DNA from: Lumbricus terrestris
Taxonomy: Eukaryota > Annelida > Clitellata > Crassiclitellata > Lumbricidae
Length of the DNA: 64,000 nucleotides
Direction of reading: 5' to 3'
Assembly (NCBI GenBank): GCA_949752735.1
Contig: OX457051.1
Location: forward strand, 64,501-128,500
The translations under genes and the position numbers were made by a program. Positions 23,200-34,549 of the stretch are shown here, piece after piece. The notes beneath the pieces are model-generated. The model was not told the origin of the DNA. It worked only from the letters and a program-made list of their open reading frames with translations, and ran no database searches. Numbering within the stretch: the first letter of the stretch is position 1; each line of letters begins with the position of its first letter.

Positions 23200-24128
23200 A
23201 TTTAAGACAGACCACCGTTTTGGTTAATTCGTATCTTTAATATGTTTATATGTCACCCATTTAACTCATGTTTGCATCCGTCAATCAGATTGCTTCACAT
23301 AGAATAAAACAACATAACCAATTCATGGTAATCCAAAATAATGGGATGATACCAATGTGTGAATTAAAGCTGATTATAAATGAATTAATAAACAAATTGG
23401 CATATTAAGATATCTTTAAAAAGTAATCACAGGTAAATAAACAAGGAGATGATGCAGAGAACTGGCAGTGCAATGTGTGCATGGCTCGCTCTGTTAATAA
23501 TTTGTCTCCCCGAATGAAGAAGAAACCTCGCGTCTGAAGTTTCAGCAAGACAGTACAAGCCACATGCAACACTTAGAGTGAATGAAATAAAATAATACAC
23601 AAATTATATTGCGATGATCGACGAAAAAACACGATATTGTATTCATGAAACTGAATTAAGTAAAGTATAAATTTATATAAGTTGAAAACCAGCAAAATAT
23701 TCAGTTTGCACCTTAATGTATCTTTGATTAGGAGCAGATGATTTTGACATTGAAACAGCACGGAGCAATCACAAATACTCGTGTAGTCGGATATCTTAAA
23801 TTTCTACACAAAGAATGAAGGATGTTATTTTACAGCAGTACTGTTTTTGAAGTGTAACTTCTTTAAGCGTATGCCCGCTAGTATTCCCCGTTATTGGAAC
23901 TTATGGGAGCCACCGCACCTGAAATCCGAACATTCAGTTACGAACTAGAACGATATAATACGAGCGAGTACTCATTTTTCTGAGCATGGATTTTGGCATT
24001 GATGTAGGCTATATTATTAACTCTGTACAAAAATAATTTTGGCAAGTCATCGTTCAACTCTCGTTATTTCATTTTAGTTAAGTGACAAGTCACGTTCAAT
24101 ATTTTATTTCTGACGGTAAATCTGCTCA
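23200..24128. other. Upstream region of the SGNH-like gene
   Basis: AT-rich sequence with no recognised gene. The 900 bp before the 24129 start codon should contain its promoter; no convincing TATA box or initiator could be singled out. Confidence 0.4.
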
Positions 24129-25373
24129 ATGGAAATAAAGTCGATGAAAAGGATTGTCATCCTAGTCGTTTCCTTGTCGTTGATCGTCGCAATTCTACGT
24201 AGTCCAGACGTGTACAGGTTGATAGGATTTCAGAGTCTAATTCGCGATTTGTGGACCAGTTCTTCATCTTCGTTTTGTAACATGTCAGAGTCTTTCCAGA
24301 GAAATTATAGAAAAACTACGGAACGTGGATGTTCAGTGTCTATTTATGAAGCCTACAATGAGCAACAAAACTCTTCTAAGCCGGACAATATTTGTAGTCC
24401 ATGCGACAGACAATTACTGAGAAGAGTTCACCGACAAAGGTATTACTTCGATTCGCAAGGGTCGTGGTATATCCACAGATTAAAAGGCAAAATAAGACAT
24501 GCCTTCTTCAAGACACCATTTTGCTCATTCTCAAACCAAGCCATCAGTTCTTCTTATTTAGAAAACTGTTTCGCGGCTGCACGTGTAAGAAGAATTCTGA
24601 CTCTGGGAGATTCAAACGGTCGAAAAACTTTCGATGCTCTTAAAGATATTGTATCATATTCGCTTCAACGTTGCAGGACCTTGAAAATGGAATCGTTTGG
24701 TTTCAGGCCTGACATAAATTACTATCTGCAGCCAGGAACCTATAATATGACCAACGATGTGAAGGTGCAAAAACGTCTTTGTAGAACCTGTGGCGCAGTT
24801 CAGCATCTGTGCTATTATAGAACAGGCACTGAGAAGCAGTCTCTCATCTTGGAGCACATACCCATGAATTTCATATTAGAATCGTCGATTCGCATAATTA
24901 ACGCGATTGAAAATGCACAACCTACAAACTTTACACTCGAATTCATATTAAGAGACTATTTACGCGGCAAGATTCCAGATGTTCTCTTAATTATGACGCC
25001 TTGTGGACACGAATGGAGACAAGTGTTGCAGGGCAACAAAGAGCGCTTAAGAGATGTCATACGGCATCTGGTTATCGACATTAAGAAATATATTCCCATA
25101 ACAACTCATGTTTTTTGGATTCCCTACCAATATATTCCAGAGCCTAAATACACTGATGCAATACGAGTGTGCAATGAATTCATTTTTGAAGCGCTGAGGA
25201 ACGATTTCAAAGACCCGAGGAGTAACATGCACGCCACGTTGGACACTTTCCAACTATCGTGTCCATTTAGGGAACTACGCCTGTCTGGTGATCCATTTCA
25301 CATGCAGCAAACGTGGTATGCGCTGTACGTGCGACAAATTCTGCCACAGATATGCAGCGAACTGCAAACTTAA
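24129..25373 (+). CDS. SGNH/PC-esterase-like type II membrane protein (possible glycan O-acetyltransferase)
   Basis: A complete single-exon frame of 414 aa. A membrane anchor at residues 8-23 follows a short basic N-terminus (Met6 is an alternative start), then a Cys-rich stem (Cys50, Cys68, Cys89, Cys92). ILTLGDSNGRKTF at 156-168 matches block I (GDS) of SGNH hydrolases, with Ser162 as candidate nucleophile. GDPFHM at 387-392 supplies the C-terminal DxxH pair (Asp388, His391). This GDS plus DxxH arrangement is the hallmark of the PC-esterase group (TBL, NXPE, CASD1) that moves acetyl groups on Golgi glycans. Here the middle holds paired cysteines (CRTCG, then C). It lies 1.4 kb from the 3' end of the convergent EXTL2-like gene. 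Function is by motif only; a GDSL lipase is less likely given the topology. Confidence 0.72.
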   Translation: MEIKSMKRIVILVVSLSLIVAILRSPDVYRLIGFQSLIRDLWTSSSSSFCNMSESFQRNYRKTTERGCSVSIYEAYNEQQNSSKPDNICSPCDRQLLRRVHRQRYYFDSQGSWYIHRLKGKIRHAFFKTPFCSFSNQAISSSYLENCFAAARVRRILTLGDSNGRKTFDALKDIVSYSLQRCRTLKMESFGFRPDINYYLQPGTYNMTNDVKVQKRLCRTCGAVQHLCYYRTGTEKQSLILEHIPMNFILESSIRIINAIENAQPTNFTLEFILRDYLRGKIPDVLLIMTPCGHEWRQVLQGNKERLRDVIRHLVIDIKKYIPITTHVFWIPYQYIPEPKYTDAIRVCNEFIFEALRNDFKDPRSNMHATLDTFQLSCPFRELRLSGDPFHMQQTWYALYVRQILPQICSELQT

Positions 25374-25608
25374 ATCCTATGAAAAATTGTGAGAATGTAT
25401 TTTGTGTATCCATCAGGTTGCCGCAATTGTAACGTGATAAAATAGTCTACCTTCTATATGACTAGAAGTATGTGCAGTATTCTGTCTCTCTGTATCACTC
25501 TGCCTCTCTGTGTCTCTTTGCCTCTGTGTGTGTGTGTGTCTCTCTCTCTCTATCTCATATCCTACGAGCGTCTGTTAAGGATTCATTGGATTGTTCTCTG
25601 CAAACTTG

Positions 25609-25614
25609 AATAAA
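25609..25614 (+). terminator. Polyadenylation signal AATAAA
   Basis: Consensus hexamer about 235 bp after the stop codon of the SGNH-like gene, following a CT/GT-rich stretch. Confidence 0.55.
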
Positions 25615-25786
25615 CTTGTACAAGACATTAACACGAAGCAGCACTTGGGATATTATGCGCATAAAACAGTGTTTCTCATAATCATGACGTTCATTGCATA
25701 AATGTATTAATGCTCAAACCAACCGAACCAAAACTAATTATAATCTCCAAGTTTGTTAATGAATCTTCCTGAATTCATCTACATCA

Positions 25787-26302
25787 TCGGTTCTCAACCT
25801 GTGGGTCGCGACCCCCACGGGGGCCGCCTGACGATTTGCCAGGGGTCGCCTGAGGCTTTCAGAATTTTTCAACAGATGCACAAATGTTCATGCACTGGCA
25901 ATTTCAACGCTACACTATTATAGCAACTTATAATACAGAATAAATTTGTATTTATACTTTTTTGTTATGATTTATTCGTTGGAACGCGGCAGCTAATTTA
26001 ATTTTTGTTTCAAAATGTAAATAGAATATCAACGGGCAATTGTTCTTCAGATTCAGCATATAATTATTAAGCTAATTATATCCGGTTCATCATTCTAACT
26101 GCTGTTTGTAGAGGGTCTACTAGCCTGTGATAAACGACTCAGAAAGTTGCTCTTTTCTATTATTGCTCATCTCCGATCATGAAGTAACTATCACAACGTA
26201 ACAGTTAAGGACAACTTCACTGCTATGGGATGGACGAGATGCACTGTAGCCTAAGCCCTAGTTTTGGAAAAGGCCGAAATCTAGTCTATTGCTGAACCAC
26301 TG
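25787..26302. mobile_element. Possible hAT-like MITE
   Basis: Left end CATCGGTTCTCAACCTGTGG followed by GTCGCGACCCC, a sequence type common at hAT MITE ends; right end TGAACCACTG. The inverted repeats agree over only about 10 bp and no clean 8-bp target duplication was seen, so ends are approximate. Confidence 0.5.
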
Positions 26303-26783
26303 GTTCAAATCATAAATTGAGAGGTCAGAAAACCCATTTTCTGACCCACAATTTATTTCAATTAGCAAATATAATTAAGTTTCAGATTTTTTTAATTCCC
26401 AGGGATCCTTTTGTTGAATTATTATTATCATTTTTAAATTTATTTATTTTTAAATTTATTTTTTATTATTGCTATTATGTCCCAATTGTTACAAAAGGCA
26501 AAGCGAAAACCCGAGTGGCGTTCCAACGTTAAACTGCCACCGAGACTCTTTGAAAGAGGTAACTTGTCTCGACTCTGTGCTGTGTTGCCTCAGTCAACTT
26601 TCGTCCCAAGTCTATAACAAAATCCAGTCCTTCTGAGCTCCAGAAACCGATGGTGCCACCGTCACAAAGGCATGTGTTAGGGTGATTGCGGCGTATTTAG
26701 ACCTTTTGGAATCAAAATAGGAAAACTAAAGCACAGAGCATAACTAAAGAAGTGAAGAACTTGGAGATGTGTACAAAGCTACT

Positions 26784-29700
26784 CTAATATGTGCATTTGC
26801 TTTTCGTCAGCGTAACAGAGTTCGCGAAAAGTGCGGCGTATTTCTGAAGACATTTCGATCGGTGCATGTAATGGTTTGGTCTGCTACTCAAAGCATTTTT
26901 GAGAACGAAGTTCTTGGGCGCTGTGACCTTTCCATGCTTCGGATGGAAAATACCAGAACATCGACAATGCTCTTTGACGAGGAAGTTCATGAAAATATCT
27001 TCGCAGTTGTTATTTCGATCAATGTCTTCTCGAATCTTCGAAACGCATCTGTCTTGAAACATGCGAAAGTATTCGCGATGTATGAAAGCCGCTCCAGTAA
27101 GAATCAAGCTGTATCCATTTTCCATTGATCCATAAGTCATATCCTGTGAATAACCACTGTGCCCTCTTTCAAATTGCCCGACGAGACCCCAGGAATAATT
27201 CTGTGTAACACAACAACAAAATCGACGAATACAGATCATCGGCAACGAAACATAATTATGTTGAAATGAACACAACGCGTTGTAGGCTACTTATATATGA
27301 TTGCCTGTAGCAAATGCAGGTGTCTAACACACAAGGCGGTAACGGATGATACACCAATGAAACGAGTGCTCAGAAGATCAGTCCGCTAAAGCAGCATAAA
27401 TTATGGCCTGAAAATTATGGGTCTGAAATGACGATAATCACCTCTACGTTAACGACGCACACAAAACTGTTCATATACTTTCCATTCACTCACCACCACC
27501 ACCACCACCACCACCACCACCACCACTACCGTCACCACCACCACCACCTTCAGCATAAATAATATTTTTTGGATTGTGTTTTCTTCTGGTCTTCGGCTAT
27601 TGGGGTTATTTGCCCGGAGTCTGAAAGGTTATTGCCAGATAGGATAATAATTAATTGACGGAAGGTTATTGGTGGATGCTCGCACTCACCTTCCACACTT
27701 CAAAGGCGTGCTCCAAATCTTTTTCAGACAACAAGATATCGTCATCAAGGCTGAATATTCCTGAAACGATCGACGGCAACTGTATGCCTTAAAACTGACA
27801 TCAGGTTCAGCGAATATTCATAAATTTATTCATCAATCATTGTGGAACTCTAACAGATACGTCTCGTATGATGACTCTCCCTCTTTCACGTTGAGCAGTG
27901 ACTATAGACTTACACCTGGTCATCCAACGGATCATGATTTCCATGAACACCGTCGAGTTAGAGGCGCGACCGTCACTTGATGTCTTAGACGGCGCCGTAA
28001 CAAAACGGCGCAGGACAAAACGGCGCCGACATAACGGCGCCGACAAAATGGCACTGACAGAACGGCGCAATTCAAAATACCCCGACAATACGGCGCCGAC
28101 AATACGGCGCATATTATGATACCCGCCTAGTGATTGTTTGCTTATTCAAGAGCAAACTCACTACGAATTCAAGATTATGAGATATCGTTCCGGATTCCGG
28201 CAATTAGGGGCACATCCAAGTCAGAACACATGTATGCGTTTAAAATAGAAGTCCGATTGATACAAAATCATTTTCTTAAATAGAATCTGGATTGATTGAA
28301 AAATGTACGCTTACATTGAAGCTGAATTCAAGAAAATAATCTTGCTGAAATGGAAGCTGGATTGAAGAAAATATTCTTGCTTAAATGGAAGCTGGAATGA
28401 AAAAATATTCTTGCTCAAATGGAGGCTGGATTGAAGAAAATATTCTGGCTCAAATTGGAACTGGATTGATGAAAAGTAATAGTAATTTGAATGGAAGTTG
28501 GATTAACAGTTAGAATATACTTTTGCTGCTTCTGCTATTAAACTACTAAAAACCATTGATTTTTAGTTCAGTTTGAGCCGTTATGTTGGCGCCGTTTTGT
28601 CCAGCGCCGTTTTGTCAGCGCACCATCTTAGACATCGTGCATGCAACCGTCTCTGAGATGCAGCTTTTGCCATTAGCTGCTCGAAATACACAGACCGACG
28701 TCTCTCTATGCACCACGTTTATGCAGCCTATAAGAAATGGTGGATTTGTTTGAATTGACCAACACCTGTTAGCAATGTAAAGCGGATCTGTACGACCTTT
28801 CGAATACTACTTTACTAATGTTCGTAATTTATGCTCAAGACACGCATGCTGACTCAAGTTTGGTGACTCAAGTATGCTGACTCAAGTATGGTGACTCAAG
28901 TATGGTGACACAAGTATGGTGACTCAAGTACAAAGCTCGAGGGTACGTACCGTACGTATTCTATTTTTTGAAAGGTACGTACGTATTTTAACGTACCCTA
29001 TTTTAGGGTACGTAAACAATAATAAAATACGCTAGCCTCGCCATTACTCATTATAAGAATGTTCAATTTAATTTAAGCAAACACTCACAACCCAGTATAC
29101 GGCGCAATAAATTGCTGCAATGCCATATTGTAGAATGTAGATCTCTGTTTATAATAATATATTGCACTTAATGCACTAATTAATGTCAGTCAGTCGTCTC
29201 AGTTCTGCTGCAGCACTTCAACGATGTGTTCTTATGCGATTGCCTGATCCAACCCAGAACTGCTTGTCGAAAAACTTGCATTCAATCAAATAATAATTGT
29301 TGTTCGCATTTTTCAAAACTTTCACACGTGCGTCCATTCCTTCTCACGTTCTCTGGGCATCGCTGACTCGCTGACTGATGCGTAGGCTATAAGCTTATAG
29401 ATATTATAAGCTTACTGCAACTGTCGGGTTACACTAATTTGCAAACCAGTGACGAGTACTTAGCTCTCATCAGAAATACAGTACAGTTTGCATTAAATTA
29501 ATATTATTATAACCAAAGAATTTATCGAATTAAATTTACTGCTATACGCTACCGGAAGTACCGGTTTCAATGACGCATAGGCCTACAGTTGACGTCAAAT
29601 TATACGTTGGCTATGGGTCGCCGAGTAAACCATGAATTTTCGTGTATGGAACGTATCATACGCGTATTCTATTTTTTGAAAGGTACGTACGTATTTTAAC

Positions 29701-30897
29701 GTATTCTATTTTAGGGTACGCGTACCCTCGAGCTATGAGGATGACGAAAGATCTGTTCAGATCTTTGAGCAAATTAAAAGTAGTCAACGATCTGTCACGA
29801 AGCAAGACTTAATGGTCTTGCGACTCTTGCAATCGAATATGATCTGTCAAAACTATTGAGCCACAAGGATATTGTAAACGATTTTGCTGCGGTTAAATCC
29901 AGAGAAGTTGCAATTCTATTGCCATAAACTAAAGTTTTTAATTCTTAATATTTTGAAATGATTATATCGTAGGAATACCCTACTTTTGACATTTCTATCT
30001 CCTTCTATTGAAATTTGCTCAGAAAGCCTATAGATAGTGGTGGGCCCGTGACTGCTCTGCACAGGGGCCCGGAATTTCTGTAGGCGGAGTCTGGCGGACC
30101 TGGTGGTATATCGAGACAAGTGTTTGAAGTTGTTTGATTATACAATAAATTGCAAAGACAGAAAATGGTCACAAACACTTCGGGGTTTAGTGGAATATTT
30201 TCAGCAGACTTCATTATGCAGATAATCGCATAATTTACGGCAAAAGGATTCGTTGTCCAGAAGAAATACCTTAGTTTTTAATAGGGATTTAATGTAAATG
30301 TTTAAAACGGGGAAGACTTGAAAACTTCTTCTAGTCTGATAAAGTAATACTTATGTACAGATCGTTAACGACGATCCTCGAGAAAGCATATTTAATACAC
30401 GTTTACCTACCATCTGTGCGAATTTCTTTGAAAGGATAAAAGCGAAGCGTGAGGTTCGAAGCCGGCAAAGCTTTTACTATAAGCTTCTCAGGACACGTTG
30501 CGTTAAAGAATTGTGCGGAAGGAGGTTTCACTTTCTGGTTGGACCAGAGAAGAATCAGACGATCGACTGATGACATGCAAACGTAATGAAGAACTGCCTC
30601 TCGGATCGAGTGCAGGCGGTCGAAGGTCCGCATAAGAACGGTGAATTTGTTGCGCGAATTATCATCCAATGCAATGGAATAACCAGACTTAGACATGGCT
30701 TCGAAGTCGGGAAGAAACTTCGGATCACATTTTAGTATGTTCCTTGGTGTAGCATTAAATTTTGCCTTTAGCTGCTCGAAATCTAAGCTCACCGAACGGT
30801 GTTTCGATGTACCGATTATGTACAGCCACTTCTGAAGTGATAGCGATACAACTAGAACGAACACTAAAATAAAGAGAGCTTTATGCCATCTGATCAT
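26784..30897 (-). CDS. EXTL2-like: EXTL2-like GT64 N-acetylhexosaminyltransferase, three exons, 324 aa
   Basis: Exons on the minus strand are 30897-30411, 27760-27690 and 27200-26784. Junctions: GATG|GTAGGT to TTTCAG|GAATATTC (phase 1) and TGGAAG|GTGAGT to TTACACAG|AATTATTC (phase 0). The spliced frame is 975 nt, 324 aa plus TAG, close to the 330 aa of human EXTL2. Residues 7-21 form the membrane anchor. FTVLMRTFDR at 85-94 starts the GT64 domain; FSLDDDI at 165-171 is the catalytic DXD-type metal site; LTGAAF at 220-225 and NCEDIFMNFLV at 251-261 are family signatures. GT64 enzymes of this size add GlcNAc/GalNAc to the glycosaminoglycan linkage region in the ER/Golgi. No exostosin (GT47) domain is present, so it is not EXT1/2-like. 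Intron 1 (2650 bp) carries two MITEs, intron 2 a (CAC)n tract. Confidence 0.9.
27490..27548 (+). repeat. (CAC)n microsatellite in intron 2
   Basis: About 19 CAC triplets with TAC and GTC interruptions, inside intron 2 of the EXTL2-like gene. Confidence 0.95.
27690..27760 (-). CDS. EXTL2-like: EXTL2-like gene, exon 2 (71 bp, holds the DDD catalytic motif)
   Basis: Short exon encoding IFSLDDDI then SEKDLEHAFEVWK, flanked by TTTCAG and GTGAGT. It supplies the metal-binding motif missing from the two longer flanking exons. Confidence 0.9.
27991..28625. mobile_element. Non-autonomous TIR element built of GGCGCCGACAAAAC repeats
   Basis: Left end holds GGCGCCGTAACAAAACGGCG and further ACAAAACGGCGCC-type subrepeats; the right end carries the inverse (GGCGCCGTTTTGTCC). 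TCTTAGAC flanks it on both sides (27983-27990 and 28626-28633), an 8-bp duplication, 9 bp with one mismatch. The interior has 36-bp tandem units at about 28255-28500. Lies in intron 1 of the EXTL2-like gene. A MULE- or hAT-type origin fits the duplication length. Confidence 0.85.
28255..28500 (+). repeat. ~36-bp tandem repeat inside the TIR element
   Basis: Six to seven units like AAATGGAAGCTGGATTGAAG followed by AAAATATTCTTGCT. Related units occur at 17985-18260 and 63180-63350. Confidence 0.85.
28850..28930 (+). repeat. 14-bp tandem repeat (GACTCAAGTATGGT)
   Basis: About five units with small changes, directly beside the next TIR element. Confidence 0.9.
28934..29734. mobile_element. TIR element with AGCTCGAGGGTACG ends
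   Basis: Perfect 14-bp inverted ends at 28934-28947 and 29721-29734. Next to each end is a 59-bp direct repeat (28954-29012 and 29662-29720) containing GTATTCTATTTTTTGAAAGG and GTACGTACGTATTTTAACGT. No transposase; 801 bp. In intron 1 of the EXTL2-like gene. Confidence 0.75.
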
Positions 30898-31260
30898 GTT
30901 TCGTCCAGCTCAAGTCAGGTACTGAGTCCAGGGTTTTTGGTTGTTCGCATCTGAATAATGAATTACAAAACAAAATTAATATATAAAAATATAAAATATC
31001 GTTTTAACTGCCTTCAAGGTTTTCAGGTCATAAAATAAATTGAGTTTAAATCAGATCTAGGATAAGGTTTTTTTACCAGTGGGATCTATATTCTCTGAAG
31101 TGTGATATAGGCTATTTCTAAATTGTGCCGACTCTGGAGTGTCCTCTCATGTCAAAATTTGCTCATATTTACTGTGGTGACTGTGGAAAGCGTAAAACAC
31201 AACTGACTGCAATCAAAGTTTCGTTGTTGGAACATTCTAAAGCATGACTTGGTCAAGGTT
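30898..31260. other. Upstream region of the EXTL2-like gene
   Basis: AT-rich sequence before the minus-strand start codon; no clear core promoter element could be singled out. Confidence 0.35.
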
Positions 31261-31264
31261 ATAG

Positions 31265-31405
31265 ATCAATCACACGCAGCGCCCCTTCAAGAGCTCTACT
31301 CAGAGGCGCTTCCAACCCAGACCTGACAAAAAAATTCGTAAGAAGACGATAGAAAGAGTCAGCAGAGTCACAGGGTAGCGAGAGGAGAACTATGGAGGTT
31401 GTTCC
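31265..31405 (-). mobile_element. LINE 3' end remnant
   Basis: CGCAGCGCCCCTTCAAGAGC then TACTCAGAGGCGCTTCCAAC is the recurrent LINE 3' hairpin in minus orientation. The upstream coding part is decayed. Confidence 0.65.
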
Positions 31406-31414
31406 AGATAGATA

Positions 31415-31615
31415 GGGGGTCCCGTAGCTCAGTGGAGAGAGCGCTGGCCGTTAAACTGAGAGTCATCCGCGCGACCCGGGTTCAAACCTCGCTCAGGCAT
31501 TAATTTATTAAAATTTATGTTAGCTGCCATTGGCGCTTTGCTGTTGTGTTGCTTGACTCGGGATCTGCTAAAAATAAAAAAAGCCCCTCCCACTTCTGGC
31601 TTGGCCGACCAGAAG
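31415..31615 (+). mobile_element. tRNA-derived SINE, copy 1
   Basis: tRNA-like head with an A box (TAGCTCAGTGGAG, 31425-31437) and a B box (GGGTTCAAACC, 31478-31488), the internal RNA polymerase III promoter. The body TGTTAGCTGCCATTGGCGC, TTGACTCGGGATCTGCT and CCCCTCCCACTTCTGGCTTG is shared with 56058-56265 on the other strand. The anticodon arm is degenerate (GTT, Asn-like), so it is not a working tRNA gene. Confidence 0.85.
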
Positions 31616-31619
31616 TGAT

Positions 31620-34090
31620 CCAGTACTTAGGACATTAGTTAAGTTACCGAACCCACTGCTGTAAAGCCGACCTGCGTGTCGTGCTACAGTGGGCCGTATT
31701 TTGTATAACATGTAAGCTTACTTGTAATCATTCTGCGGTGTGTCAGATTGAATATTTAAAAGGAATATTTAAAAAAGATGGACCAGCCACCGAGAATGCT
31801 CTTCGCTGCATGTTATTTACTACGGAGCTATTCTACTGCAACAAACCTGTTAGGGCAGAGAATCGAATTTGACGGACTAGGCTTCTTTATCAATAAATTA
31901 TTAACAGAAGTAGGGCAATCGTAATTGATTGGAATAATTATTTGCGGGCTACAGAGAAACTTACACTTGTAACACACTTTTTCTTTTCAATCATTCGTCC
32001 TTTTTCTCTGTTAGCTGAAACTTTATTCCTCGCATCAAATTCCTATGTCGAGCTGTATCATGGCAAATTGTAATAGCTACACTTCTACTCAATATCACGA
32101 ACATTTCTGCAAAACTAGTAGCCTATGTTTTTCAGACAGTAGGCCTATGGAAGTTATTTTAAATTCGATCACTGCCAACACAGACTCATCAAAGATTCCC
32201 CCAACATCACCGTTACCCAGGTTCTTCAATCCATCGCCCCTCAAAACTGAAGTCTTTGTCTCTTAAATAACTCCTAACCCGACTCATCTAATCATCCCAT
32301 GATCAACCTAGGCGATACTTACATGTACATGTAGCATCTAATCTGCGTCTCTAACATTCTAGTAACCGGACTCTGATCTCTTCCCAATTGACCTATGAGC
32401 ATTGACCTTTGACCTATGACCTTCTATTGACCTATGACCTATGACCTTCTATTGACCTATGAGCAGTCCCTTTGGCTCGAGGCAGCGCTAGTGAATAAGC
32501 TGGTGCCAACGTTTGACTTTCAATCATTGCAATAGAAGTTTGGAGATTTTGATCACGATTTTTTATTATACACATGTCCGCAGCACGCACCCAGCAGTGC
32601 ACCCGAAGGGGGGGCTTAGAAACACACGTGTGCACTACCGCAGGATGAAGGACTGACAGAAAAGCATATCTAAACTACAAGGGTTCATAATTATTTGGCA
32701 TGACACATAATTATGAATGTCAGACTCACATATGAAGATGAACCAGACGTAAAGAATGTATCACATAATTATAATTAATATTCAAAATATAATTGTATTT
32801 CACCTGTTTGTGCAAGAATGTTATACTAATAATTATGTGGCGTAGCCTATTCACGTTTATCTTTGCATCAGTATTACTATGATTCACTTTGCTATAAGCA
32901 TCAAGCTTGAAAAGAACAGTACAACTTGAAATATTATGTCAATTATTTGAAGATATTTTATGTCGTTAAAATAACTGCACACAAGATAGTGTGGCTATAC
33001 TCACCCATAGAAAAGTATAGACCCAATGCTTTAATTTAAGTGAGCTCTCCGACGGCGATTAGGCTACGATCGTCTAAAACGATCATTGGAGACCTTCGAG
33101 CCTTCGATCACCTTCTAAACTCACGTTCAGAATGCACAGAAAAACAAATGAATGATCTGATGTGGCATCATTGTTTCAGTACTCATTGCACCATACTGAA
33201 CTCAATACTCCTACTTCTGACTCTTTTCTCATTCTCTCCCAAATAATCGCTGTGCCGTGCAAACACATTCCATCATGTTCAGAGTCTACACTGCAAACAA
33301 CGCAGCGTTCAAAGCACAGTCAAACCGACGTTACGGAAGAGTATCCTCCGAACAGTTTGTACACTTTACTCGTCATAGTATGAACTCATCACTAGATTTC
33401 TTCTGTATCATTGTTTCCATTAGAAAAACCTTCTTTTATTTTCTGTAACGACTGTTAGGGACATTATGACTACAATACACATGTCATTGACACATCTGCG
33501 TTACTAATAATTAACTACAAGATACAGTTTAATCTCTGGTACCGAGAATATTTGTCACAAAATTAATTGTCATTAAAATATTAATGCAAAAATGTTTTAA
33601 GAATATTTTTATTAAGTTAATTTATTTACACAATCAATTGACAATCAGTTGTTATACAATTTTTTATACTTTAGTTGAAAAAAGCCACAGTTCAACAAAA
33701 AAATTAATACTAGTTAGTGCTCACCACTGCCCCCTCAGTTTCTGTGGTTATCGACCGCATGATTCACCAAATTCCTCTTCATTTTAGAATCTTATCTTTC
33801 AGTTTTATTATTGCTTTCACAATCAGCTCGATCTTAGGTTTTTAGTGCATGGAGCTCGTCTAGAGGTGAATTCAACACAAGCATGTGTCGATTTATCCAA
33901 ACCAGTTTTCATAAATAATTCTTATTGTAACTTCTGTGGTAGTGATATCTAAGCATGAGTCGATGTATCCAAAGGGGTAGGAGTTTCAGTAGCGGTAGGA
34001 GGTTGAGTAGGTCCACGGCGGCGTCTCCTTGGGTAATTTACAGTTCTCAGTCCTGGCCAAATCTAAACCATGGAAGAGGCAGACAGCAGA
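31620..34090. other. No gene recognised
   Basis: AT-rich, only short unrelated frames. A small tandem of TTCTATTGACCTATGACC occurs at about 32395-32465. Nothing else supported. Confidence 0.45.
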
Positions 34091-34094
34091 TCAA

Positions 34095-34200
34095 TCGTCT
34101 TCCATTCATTTATTCATTCAATCATTCATTTCAAGAATTTATATAGCACCCTTTCAAGAAATCCACTCAGAGGAACGTGGCAGAGAACCTAAAGAAGAAG
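34095..34200 (-). mobile_element. LINE 3' end with (GAAT)n tail
   Basis: ATTTATATAGCACCCTTTCA then AATCCACTCAGAGGAACG, preceded on the plus strand by a (CATT)n-like tract at 34105-34135, the tail of the minus-strand element. Confidence 0.65.
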
Positions 34201-34302
34201 AGAAGTGTAAGGTTATTGAATGCAACGCGACTGAGGCTTAAGACGAGTCTAAGCACAAAAATTTATTTTGTTTCTTTATTACCTGGGGTGTATTACAAGG
34301 GG

Positions 34303-34375
34303 TGCTCGATAGTACAATGGTTAGCGCCCTGGACTGTCGACCGAGAGGTCGGGGGTTCGTTTCCCCGCCGGGGCA
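34303..34375 (+). mobile_element. tRNA-like SINE head (Asp-GTC-like)
   Basis: A 73-nt tRNA-like stretch: a good T stem (CGGGG/CCCCG) around GGTTCGTTT, a D-arm like ATAGTACAATGGTTAGCGC and a GTC at the anticodon position. The acceptor, D and anticodon stems have mismatches and no CCA context, so it is more likely a SINE head or pseudogene than a functional tRNA. The following 150 bp up to 34540 may be its body. Confidence 0.55.
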
Positions 34376-34549
34376 GAAACTTGTATCGAGATTTCTGTTC
34401 CACAAGCATCGCCCCTCTAGCCGACTCAGCTATGATGAGAACACTGACCTATGCACGGTCAGTGGATAATGAGACGGTGAGGGAGAGGATTGGCCACCGA
34501 CCTCATCTATGCCGAGGCCTTGAAAATTAAGTCGCTAACACTTCATCCC

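Noticed and set aside
31415..31500. Functional tRNA-Asn gene
   Set aside because: Pol III boxes are good, but the arms are degenerate and the same sequence plus a 115-bp body recurs at 56058-56265, so it is a SINE.
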